From positions 1 through 5,075 of the forward strand of contig WQUF01000219.1 in NCBI GenBank assembly GCA_009785875.1: DNA of 5,075 bases. The letters are read 5' to 3'. Made by a program: the position numbers and the translations under genes. This DNA is from Oscillospiraceae bacterium (GTDB lineage: Bacteria > Bacillota > Clostridia > Clostridiales > Clostridiaceae). The notes beneath the pieces were generated by a model. That model ran no database searches. It was not told where the DNA came from and worked only from the letters and a program-made list of their open reading frames with translations. Below, one piece after another: positions 1 through 5,075 of the stretch (position 1 is its first letter; each line of letters starts with the position of its first letter).

Positions 1-612
1 TGCAAAGCTTGGTTTTGCTACTTTAAGAGCAGTTTTTATGCTTTCAATGGCGAATTCTTCAGGAGTCTCTTTTCCATATTTCAGGGTTAAATTTGGAACA
101 GCATCCTCTAAAGTCCTCTCCAATTCTACTATGATCTGCCCAGCTTTTGTGCATTTGGGTCCTATGTCTCCATGGCAAAAAGAATCTGTAATTGTCCTAT
201 CTAAATGTATTAGCATAAATTTTATTGCTTTTCTGGCTTCCTCTTGGTCTATTACAAATGGCTCCAATAAATAATCTAAATTTCCTAAATATACAGGCAT
301 GGTGGTTATCGATGGTACATGTTTGTACATTATGAGGAGGTTATTCACAGCTTCCCAAATATCCTTAGGTGGATCCAGTCTTAAAAATTCTGAGCCTTTT
401 TTCATGAACAAATCGTAATCCGGAAGGATATATCTAGGTCTATACGGTGCATTTCCCTCGTATAGATCGCAGATTACGCCCTCATCCCTTAAACTTTGTA
501 CTTCACCCGAAATATTTAAAACATCTATGCTATTCTCTGCTGCCCTTGCAAGAGCAACAAGTTTCTGTTCATAAGTCAATGTGGTATCTTTTATTATCTC
601 TAAAACTCCCAT
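1..612 (-). CDS. yjjI: YjjI-family glycyl radical enzyme (DUF3029), N-terminal part, runs off the left edge
   Basis: This is the first 204 codons of a leftward gene; the rest lies beyond the left edge. The frame is open throughout and starts at ATG (612-610), 5-6 nt after a GAAGGAG-type ribosome binding site (617-624). Recognition rests on blocks I remember from E. coli YjjI (about 516 aa): EGVICDLYEGNAPYRPRY then ILPDY (residues 44-66), HVPSITTMPVYLGNLD (98-113), LDRTITDSF..GDIGP (137-152) and PNLTLKYGKETP (173-184). The family belongs to the pyruvate formate-lyase-like glycyl radical enzymes, which need an activating radical SAM enzyme (YjjW) and anaerobic conditions. The catalytic cysteine and glycyl loop lie in the missing C-terminal part, so activity cannot be judged. 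It is the third gene of an operon, 22 nt after the sugar kinase. The physiological substrate of YjjI is, to my knowledge, not established. Family assignment is fairly secure; function is open. Confidence 0.85.
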   Translation of the reverse strand, partial: MGVLEIIKDTTLTYEQKLVALARAAENSIDVLNISGEVQSLRDEGVICDLYEGNAPYRPRYILPDYDLFMKKGSEFLRLDPPKDIWEAVNNLLIMYKHVPSITTMPVYLGNLDYLLEPFVIDQEEARKAIKFMLIHLDRTITDSFCHGDIGPKCTKAGQIIVELERTLEDAVPNLTLKYGKETPEEFAIESIKTALKVAKPSFA

Positions 613-616
613 AAAA

Positions 617-624
617 ACTCCTTC
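617..624 (-). promoter_or_regulatory. Ribosome binding site of the yjjI gene
   Basis: Read leftward, GAAGGAGT lies 4-5 nt before the ATG at 612, within the 22-nt gap after the kinase stop codon. No promoter or terminator fits in the gap, so the gene is probably co-transcribed with the kinase. Confidence 0.7.
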
Positions 625-634
625 ATAAATACTA

Positions 635-2194
635 TTATCCATATATAACTGGATATTTTGTGATATTTTGAATCTCCTTATATAGTTTACTTAAACGGGG
701 ATAAATATTCTTGTATACTTTATTGAACAATTCCTGATAAAGCTTCATCTCATCTTCTTCAGGCTTAAAGATCTTTTCGTATTTTACCATATTCTTTATA
801 GCACTTTCATAATCATCGTATACTTTTAGTCCAACAAATGAATTGATTGCAGCACCAAGTCCAGAAGTCTCAACAGTCCTCTCCCTTACAACTTCAACGC
901 CAAACATATTAGATGTTATCTGGCATATCTCGTCTGAATTTGCGCCTCCCCCAGACACTCCAATTCTAGTCACCTTTACATTTGTCTTCTTTTCTATTAG
1001 CCCAAGCCCATCCATGAGAGCAAAATTTATTCCCTCTATTATAGCTCTATAGATATGATGCCTTGTGTGTATATCTCCAAAGCCTATTATCGCTCCTTTT
1101 GCCATTGGAGTCTTAAGTCCTGGCCCCCAATATGGTTGAAGCATGAGCCCTGCACATCCTGGAGGAATATTTGAAAGCCCTTTATCTAAAACCTCTTCTG
1201 CTGAAGTTCCTAATCTCTTTGCCTCTTCGATATCTAAATTCCCAAACTCCTTCTTATACCAGCTTATCATCCAGTATCCCCTCCAAAGGCCGATTTCCGG
1301 ATTATAGTATCCCCTTATCACAGCTGGATAAGATGGCAAAAACGCAATTGGTTCCAAATATTTAGGCGAAGTGACTTGTATGGTGGATTGAGTTCCGAAG
1401 CTTAAACTTGCAAAGCTCTCATCCCTGGCCCCTACTCCTAAAGTCTCACAAGCTTTATCAGACCCACCTGCAACAACAGGAAGTCCTTCTTTAAGACCTG
1501 TTTCAAGAGACGCTTCCTTTGTCACATATCCAAGAGTTTCTCCACACTGCGTAAGTTCTGTGAGCATGTACTTTTTTACTCCCCACATGTTCCACCTAAA
1601 CCACATGAAATTTTTAGGCCAATTTAAATTTTTATAATCAAAGGGAATATGACCTATCTGAGTCGCAACAGAATCTATAACCTTACCCGTCAGCTTATAA
1701 TTAAAGTAAGTTGAAATCACACAATATTTGTCCACCTTTGCCCAGAGTTCCGGCTCATTTTCGATCATCCAATTTGCTTTGCTCTTTCTCCTGGATACCT
1801 CTAAAGCATACTTCATTCCTATAGCTTTAAAGCCTGCATTCTCAATAGCAGGTATTTTATTATTGCACTCAGCCATCCTCTGATCAGGCCACACAAAAAC
1901 AGGTCTAATTGGCTTATGATCCTTATCCAGAGCAACTACTGTATCCCTCATGGTAGCGAATGAAACTCCAATAACCTTCTCCCAAATTTCACCTGCTTTT
2001 TCTTTTAAGTCCTTTAATATCCTGCAAATGACTTCCCAATAAAAATCTGCATTTTGCTCAGCATATTCAGGTTTTAATGCAAAATAAGGTTCAAATTCCT
2101 CCTTTGCATAGAATAAGCATTCTCCAAATTCATTGAATATCATAGCTCTAAAACTTTGACTGCCGCAGTCGATGCTAATAACGTATTTATCCAA
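635..2194 (-). CDS. FGGY-family carbohydrate kinase (xylulokinase/YgcE-like), substrate unknown
   Basis: A 519-aa cytoplasmic ATP-dependent sugar or polyol kinase of the FGGY/XylB class, full length for the family (about 480-530 aa). Landmarks in order, numbered from the TTG start: the phosphate-1 motif IDCGSQS (residues 8-14); AEQN..FYW (45-53); WPDQR (102-106), matching the W-x-D-x-R substrate loop of glycerol kinase and xylulokinase; GGSDKA (243-248) with the expected catalytic base Asp246; the phosphate-2 motif SFGTQST (265-271); and the adenosine motif GVSGGGANSDE (412-422). Start choice: TTG at 2194-2192 has GGAGGA 6 nt upstream and gives the usual DKYVISIDCGSQS opening. An in-frame ATG at 2224 has no ribosome binding site and would overlap the hydrolase gene. 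It lies 16 nt after the hydrolase and 22 nt before yjjI. The family phosphorylates many sugars and polyols; sequence alone does not say which. The class is certain, the substrate unknown. Confidence 0.93.
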   Translation of the reverse strand: MDKYVISIDCGSQSFRAMIFNEFGECLFYAKEEFEPYFALKPEYAEQNADFYWEVICRILKDLKEKAGEIWEKVIGVSFATMRDTVVALDKDHKPIRPVFVWPDQRMAECNNKIPAIENAGFKAIGMKYALEVSRRKSKANWMIENEPELWAKVDKYCVISTYFNYKLTGKVIDSVATQIGHIPFDYKNLNWPKNFMWFRWNMWGVKKYMLTELTQCGETLGYVTKEASLETGLKEGLPVVAGGSDKACETLGVGARDESFASLSFGTQSTIQVTSPKYLEPIAFLPSYPAVIRGYYNPEIGLWRGYWMISWYKKEFGNLDIEEAKRLGTSAEEVLDKGLSNIPPGCAGLMLQPYWGPGLKTPMAKGAIIGFGDIHTRHHIYRAIIEGINFALMDGLGLIEKKTNVKVTRIGVSGGGANSDEICQITSNMFGVEVVRERTVETSGLGAAINSFVGLKVYDDYESAIKNMVKYEKIFKPEEDEMKLYQELFNKVYKNIYPRLSKLYKEIQNITKYPVIYG

Positions 2195-2200
2195 AATTAT

Positions 2201-2207
2201 TCCTCCT
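2201..2207 (-). promoter_or_regulatory. Ribosome binding site deciding the kinase TTG start
   Basis: Read leftward, AGGAGGA lies 6 nt before TTG at 2194-2192, inside the 16-nt gap after the hydrolase stop codon (2213-2211). Its position excludes the upstream ATG at 2224 as the main start, because the site would then lie within the coding region. Confidence 0.8.
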
Positions 2208-2210
2208 AAA

Positions 2211-2840
2211 TTAAATCCAAGCATTCATCATTTGAAGCCAAGACCTTGCAATTATAAAATGTCCTTTTACATTTGGGTGTATACCATCATTTGACCAGTA
2301 TTCAGGGCCCTTGATTGTACACAATTCCCCAAAGATTGAATCCAGTGGTATATATGTACAATTGTACTTCTTGGCAAGCCTTCTTACAATATCAATTTTT
2401 GAATATATATCCTTTCTCCAGGACTCCATATCGCTATTTACAGGTATTATGAATGGTTCCATGAGCACGATTTTTTTTACACCATTTAGCATTGAATCGC
2501 ATATTATATCATCGTAGTGAAATAAAAATTCTTCATCTGTTAAGTAATTATCGCTGTAATATTTATCCCAAATATCATTTATCCCTATTAATAATGTTAT
2601 GATATCAGGATGCAAATTGACACAAGTTTCCTTCCACCTTTTTTTTAAATTTAATATACTATCACCATCCACACCTTTATTGACGATATTTACATCATAT
2701 TCAGGATAGATAGATTTAATATACGTATCAATGAAAAAAACATATCCATCTCCAAGAGAATTTTCATTGCACGAGATGATGTTTCCAGCAGTAATGCTGT
2801 CCCCTTGAAACACAATAGTACTAGCTTTATTTATGAACAT
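2211..2840 (-). CDS. SGNH/GDSL-family hydrolase (probable small-molecule esterase or deacylase)
   Basis: A 209-aa single-domain SGNH hydrolase, normal length for the family. Block I is FQGDSITAG (residues 11-19), with nucleophile Ser15. Block II is NKGVDGDS (54-61), supplying the oxyanion-hole glycine. Block III is GINDIWD (86-92), with Asn88. Block V is DGIHPN (185-190), with Asp185 and His188 completing the triad. There is no signal peptide or membrane segment, so it should be cytoplasmic. Start choice: ATG at 2840-2838 has GGGAG (2848-2852) 7 nt upstream. A TTG 18 codons earlier (2894) has no ribosome binding site and would add residues ahead of the conserved block I strand. It is the first gene of the operon, ahead of the kinase and yjjI. 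A plausible role, inferred from context only, is removing an acyl or acetyl group from a carbohydrate before phosphorylation. The gene looks more AT-rich than its neighbours and has two A8 runs. Fold and catalytic residues are clear; substrate unknown. Confidence 0.9.
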   Translation of the reverse strand: MFINKASTIVFQGDSITAGNIISCNENSLGDGYVFFIDTYIKSIYPEYDVNIVNKGVDGDSILNLKKRWKETCVNLHPDIITLLIGINDIWDKYYSDNYLTDEEFLFHYDDIICDSMLNGVKKIVLMEPFIIPVNSDMESWRKDIYSKIDIVRRLAKKYNCTYIPLDSIFGELCTIKGPEYWSNDGIHPNVKGHFIIARSWLQMMNAWI

Positions 2841-2847
2841 AATAATT

Positions 2848-2852
2848 CTCCC
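2848..2852 (-). promoter_or_regulatory. Ribosome binding site deciding the hydrolase start
   Basis: Read leftward, GGGAG lies 7 nt before the ATG at 2840. The longer reading frame starting from TTG at 2894 has only A/T-rich sequence upstream, so the shorter 209-aa protein is preferred. Confidence 0.65.
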
Positions 2853-2963
2853 ATACCAAATAAATTTCTGTTTAAAATGATTAAGATTGGTCAATTATTT
2901 ACTTATATAATATTTTAATTTCTGGTTTAATTAATATATTATTGCTTTTAACTGAGCTTTTTT

Positions 2964-2983
2964 GTGTTATAATATTAAAACAC
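2964..2983. promoter_or_regulatory. Palindrome over the asnB -10 region, candidate operator
   Basis: GTGTTATAATATTAAAACAC is a 20-bp inverted repeat with 9 of 10 symmetric pairs matching; only the sixth pair (A/A) fails. It covers most of the extended -10 and the expected start point, where a bound dimeric repressor would block RNA polymerase. The inner part is low-complexity A/T, so the GTGTT/AACAC arms carry the real information. I cannot assign it to a known regulator. Confidence 0.35.
2965..2973 (+). promoter_or_regulatory. asnB promoter, extended -10 element
   Basis: TGTTATAAT (2965-2973) is a perfect TATAAT box preceded by the TGn of an extended -10. The -35 region is weak: CTTTTA at 2945-2950 sits at 17-nt spacing. 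Extended -10 promoters often manage with a poor -35. Transcription would begin near 2980, giving a leader of only about 30 nt, too short for an attenuator. Confidence 0.65.
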
Positions 2984-2994
2984 TATTCAATAGT
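2982..2994. repeat. Perfect 13-bp palindrome in the asnB leader
   Basis: ACTATTCAATAGT consists of perfect 6-bp arms around one central base. It lies between the expected transcription start and the ribosome binding site and overlaps the end of the preceding palindrome by two bases. As RNA it could form only a weak 4-bp hairpin, so a protein-binding site is more likely than an RNA switch. Chance is possible at this length. Confidence 0.35.
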
Positions 2995-3000
2995 AGGAGG
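2995..3000 (+). promoter_or_regulatory. Ribosome binding site deciding the asnB TTG start
   Basis: AGGAGG lies 8 nt before TTG at 3009-3011. This start places Cys at position 2, as the N-terminal-nucleophile glutaminase requires after removal of the initiator Met. An alternative GTG at 3011-3013 is out of frame. Confidence 0.85.
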
Positions 3001-3008
3001 AATTCATT

Positions 3009-4907
3009 TTGTGTGGATTTGTTGGTTTTTATAAAAACGAAGCAATTAATGATTACGATACCGAAAAATTAGAAATCATGGCAGATGTAATAAAGCATAG
3101 AGGTCCTGATTCATCTGGAATTTTTGTCACTAAAAATCTAGCATTTGCATTTAGAAGGCTCTCATTCATAGATTTGGAAAATGGAACTCAGCCTTTCACT
3201 TGGAATGGTGGCAAATTAACAGGAATATTCAATGGTGAGATTTACAATTATATAGAATTAGGGGAAGAGTTAAAGAAAGACGGTTATGAATTTAAGACCC
3301 GGGCAGAGATTGAAATCATACTATCCCTATACGATAAATATGGAGTAGATTTTGTTAAACATCTAAGAGGAATGTTCTGCATCTTAATCTGGGACAGGGA
3401 TAATAATAGGCTCGTTGCTTGCCGTGATCCTTTTGGAATAAAGCCATTTTACTACATAGATCATGAAGATGGTCTTTACTTTTCATCAGAATCCAAAGCT
3501 TTTATGTATCACGAATCTACTTATAGAAATGAAATAGATAAGACTTCTCTTCAAAATTATTTGACTTTTCAATTCGTACCTGAGCCAAATACCATATTGA
3601 AGCATATAAAAGTTGTACCTGCAGGCAATATTTTGATCAAGGATTTTAAAGAAAAGCCTGTAATCAAAGAATATTTTGAGATAAAATTTAAGCCGGTGCC
3701 GATGCCTAAAGATGAGAGGATAAAGGAAATAAGGAGAGTCCTTGAAAATTCTGTTGAAGTTCACATGAGAAGCGATGTCCCAATTGCTACATTTCTTTCA
3801 GGCGGCATAGATTCAACTATAGTAACATACCTTGCGTCCAAGATAGATCCAAAGATAAAGAGCTACACCGTTGGATTTGAAGTAGAAGGATATTCAGAGA
3901 TTTCTCAAGCTAAAGAGACATCTGAAAGGCTTGGGATAGATAACATTCAATTAAATGTATCGGCTAAAGATTATATGGATGAACTTCCAAAAATAATATG
4001 GCATTTAGATGGACCTGTTGCCGACCCTTCGGCCATACCAATTTATTTCATATCGAGAGAATGCGCTAAAAGCTATAAAGGAGTCCTTTCCGGTGAAGGG
4101 AGCGATGAAATATTTGGTGGGTACAACATCTACGGTGAAGTTATACCGCTTAAGGTATTCAATAATGTTCCTGTTCCTGTGAAAAATGCCCTATCCTCAT
4201 TTGCAAACATTCTACCCGATGGAGTAAAAGGGAAGAGCTTCATTAAAAGAGGCTGTGTACCGCTTGAAAGAAGATATGTAGGAAATGCATTTATATTCAA
4301 TGAAGAAGAAAAATCTAAAATTCTGAGAACATATGATAAGAATAAGCCATATTATAAAACTATAGCTAATTTATATGACTATGTTAAAAACGAAAACAGG
4401 CTTATAAAGATGCAATATATCGATATGCAGACCTGGCTTAAAGGGGATATCTTAGTGAAATCAGACAGGATGACAATGGCTCAAAGCTTGGAATTAAGGG
4501 TTCCATTCCTGGATGTAGAGGTATTTAAGGTCGCTTCAAAGCTAACTGAAAGCGATAAAGTGAATTCTAAAAATACAAAGATACTCTTGAGAGAAGCTTT
4601 TAAAGATGTTATATACGAAGATGCAGTGGAGAGGAAAAAGCTTGGTTATCCTGTTCCTATAAGGGTTTGGCTTAAAAATGAGATGTACGATTGGGCTAAA
4701 AAAATAATAAAAGAGTCTGGAACCGATAGATATATAGTTAAATCAGAAGTATTAAAGCTTTTAGATCTTCACAGAGGAAACAAAGGGGATTATTCGAGGA
4801 AAATATGGACTGTCCTTGTCTTCATGCTATGGCATAAGATATTTATAGAGGATTATTCCAAAGCTGAATACGATAGCTATGAAGAAATTGCAATTGATAA
4901 AGTGTAA
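3009..4907 (+). CDS. asnB: Asparagine synthetase (glutamine-hydrolysing), AsnB type
   Basis: Converts aspartate, ATP and glutamine to asparagine, AMP, pyrophosphate and glutamate in the cytoplasm. At 632 aa it equals B. subtilis AsnB in length. The N-terminal class-II glutaminase domain (about 1-210) begins MCGFVGF with nucleophile Cys2, followed by HRGPDS (30-35), FRRLS (48-52), FNGEIYNY (74-81), RGMF (120-123) and RDPFGIKP (139-146). The synthetase domain has the PP-loop SGGIDST (264-270), then DGPVADPSAIP (334-344), SGEGSDEIFGGY (361-372), ELRVPFLD (495-502) and RKKLGYPVP (542-550). The TTG start follows AGGAGG. Oddity: the usual SDTE or SDCE motif of the glutaminase pocket reads AEIE (99-102), so the conserved glutamine-binding Asp is replaced by Glu. 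The gene stands alone, divergent from the hydrolase operon. The close B. subtilis relative has also been linked to amidating meso-diaminopimelate in peptidoglycan, so a cell-wall role is a possible alternative. Family assignment is very secure. Confidence 0.96.
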   Translation: MCGFVGFYKNEAINDYDTEKLEIMADVIKHRGPDSSGIFVTKNLAFAFRRLSFIDLENGTQPFTWNGGKLTGIFNGEIYNYIELGEELKKDGYEFKTRAEIEIILSLYDKYGVDFVKHLRGMFCILIWDRDNNRLVACRDPFGIKPFYYIDHEDGLYFSSESKAFMYHESTYRNEIDKTSLQNYLTFQFVPEPNTILKHIKVVPAGNILIKDFKEKPVIKEYFEIKFKPVPMPKDERIKEIRRVLENSVEVHMRSDVPIATFLSGGIDSTIVTYLASKIDPKIKSYTVGFEVEGYSEISQAKETSERLGIDNIQLNVSAKDYMDELPKIIWHLDGPVADPSAIPIYFISRECAKSYKGVLSGEGSDEIFGGYNIYGEVIPLKVFNNVPVPVKNALSSFANILPDGVKGKSFIKRGCVPLERRYVGNAFIFNEEEKSKILRTYDKNKPYYKTIANLYDYVKNENRLIKMQYIDMQTWLKGDILVKSDRMTMAQSLELRVPFLDVEVFKVASKLTESDKVNSKNTKILLREAFKDVIYEDAVERKKLGYPVPIRVWLKNEMYDWAKKIIKESGTDRYIVKSEVLKLLDLHRGNKGDYSRKIWTVLVFMLWHKIFIEDYSKAEYDSYEEIAIDKV

Positions 4908-4954
4908 GATTTTTGCATAATAAATAATATTTACTAAGCACACATATTTATTCG

Positions 4955-5026
4955 GGTGCAACAATTTTTTGGTGGTTTTACTCATTTTTTATGAATAAAT
5001 AACATCAAAAAGTTGTTGCACCTTTT
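4955..5026 (+). terminator. Long hairpin after asnB, probable transcription terminator
   Basis: Bases 4955-4974 pair with 5003-5022 over 20 consecutive positions, counting two G-U wobbles (4965/5012 and 4972/5005). The arms begin GGTGCAACAA and end TTGTTGCACC. The 28-nt loop can itself form a small TCAT/ATGA hairpin (4982-4985 with 4991-4994). TTTT follows at 5023-5026. Pairing is better in rightward RNA (G-U) than in leftward RNA (A-C mismatches), which fits termination of asnB starting 48 nt upstream. The large loop and short T run are not classical. The structure could instead be an inverted repeat linked to a mobile element. Confidence 0.5.
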
Positions 5027-5075
5027 CATCTTTGATCTTTACTGTATTAATCGTGTCTTTATATCCATAACTTCT
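4989..5075 (-). CDS. Possible C-terminal end of an unidentified protein entering from the right edge
   Basis: Read leftward from the right edge, one frame is open for 28 codons to a TAA at 4991-4989; the other two frames are closed within a few codons. The peptide includes YGYKDTINTVKIKDE and KVQQLFDVIYS, a protein-like mix ending in a plausible amphipathic helix. I do not recognise the family. A transposase end is conceivable because the stop lies inside a long inverted repeat, but nothing proves it. An open frame this short occurs often by chance. If real, the gene converges on asnB and its last codons form the right arm of the hairpin. Confidence 0.35.
   Translation of the reverse strand, partial: RSYGYKDTINTVKIKDEKVQQLFDVIYS

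Larger units (their letters stand above)
2841..3008. other. Divergent intergenic region between the hydrolase operon and asnB
   Basis: This 168-nt, very AT-rich stretch separates two divergent units. Its right part holds the asnB promoter, two palindromes and the asnB ribosome binding site. Its left part should hold the leftward operon promoter. On the minus strand a TTGACC (2894-2889) looks like a -35 box but has no -10 match at 16-18 nt. A TATTATATAA stretch (about 2914-2905) could be a -10 but lacks a good -35. No riboswitch, T-box or coding potential is evident. Confidence 0.6.

Noticed and set aside
38..274. Rightward 78-codon open frame
   Set aside because: It lies antisense to the well-conserved YjjI blocks, has no ribosome binding site, and its translation looks like no known protein.
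843..1365. Two rightward open frames of 69 and 64 codons (843-1052 and 1171-1365)
   Set aside because: Both are antisense shadows of the FGGY kinase, whose motifs are clear on the opposite strand.
2311..2517. Rightward 68-codon open frame
   Set aside because: It is antisense to the hydrolase coding region and has no supporting start signal.
2838..2894. Longer hydrolase starting at TTG 2894
   Set aside because: There is no ribosome binding site before it, the added residues precede the normal first strand of the SGNH fold, and ATG at 2840 has a good GGGAG.
2889..2894. TTGACC on the minus strand as a -35 box for the hydrolase operon
   Set aside because: At 16-18 nt spacing the sequence (ACAGAA and neighbours) does not resemble a -10 box, and the start point would fall almost on the ribosome binding site.
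2841..3008. T-box or other amino-acid-responsive leader for asnB
   Set aside because: The promoter leaves only about 30 nt of leader, with no room for a specifier stem, antiterminator or terminator.
3486..3764. Leftward 92-codon open frame
   Set aside because: It is antisense to AsnB; the aromatic- and arginine-rich translation is typical of a shadow frame.

Overview
The window is AT-rich with short intergenic gaps, strong AGGAGG-type ribosome binding sites and two TTG start codons. AsnB has the same length (632 aa) and the same motif order as Bacillus subtilis AsnB. One gene encodes a glycyl radical enzyme of the YjjI family, an oxygen-sensitive class. Together these suggest an anaerobic low-GC Firmicute, of the Clostridia or Thermoanaerobacterales type. 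The species cannot be told from the sequence.

The layout is two divergent units and a convergent tail. Leftward from about 2840 runs a tight three-gene operon: a cytoplasmic SGNH/GDSL hydrolase (2840-2211), an FGGY-family sugar kinase (2194-635) and the first 204 codons of a YjjI-family glycyl radical enzyme (612 to the left edge). The gaps are 16 and 22 nt, each holding a good Shine-Dalgarno sequence. Rightward from 3009 runs asnB, a glutamine-hydrolysing asparagine synthetase, with an extended -10 promoter just upstream. The 168-nt divergent region (2841-3008) is very AT-rich. It holds two palindromes at the asnB promoter and leader, and no convincing leftward promoter. After asnB (4908-5075) lies a long hairpin (20 paired positions, 4955-5022) and a possible leftward reading frame entering from the right edge.

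The leftward operon looks like a small catabolic module. The hydrolase could remove an acyl or acetyl group from a sugar or polyol, the kinase could phosphorylate the product, and the glycyl radical enzyme could carry out a radical step under anaerobic conditions. The substrate is unknown, and to my knowledge YjjI has no settled substrate, so this operon is the most interesting part of the window. AsnB is probably an independent housekeeping gene. It carries an unusual change at a normally invariant glutamine-binding position. I see no RNA genes, CRISPR arrays or complete insertion sequences.
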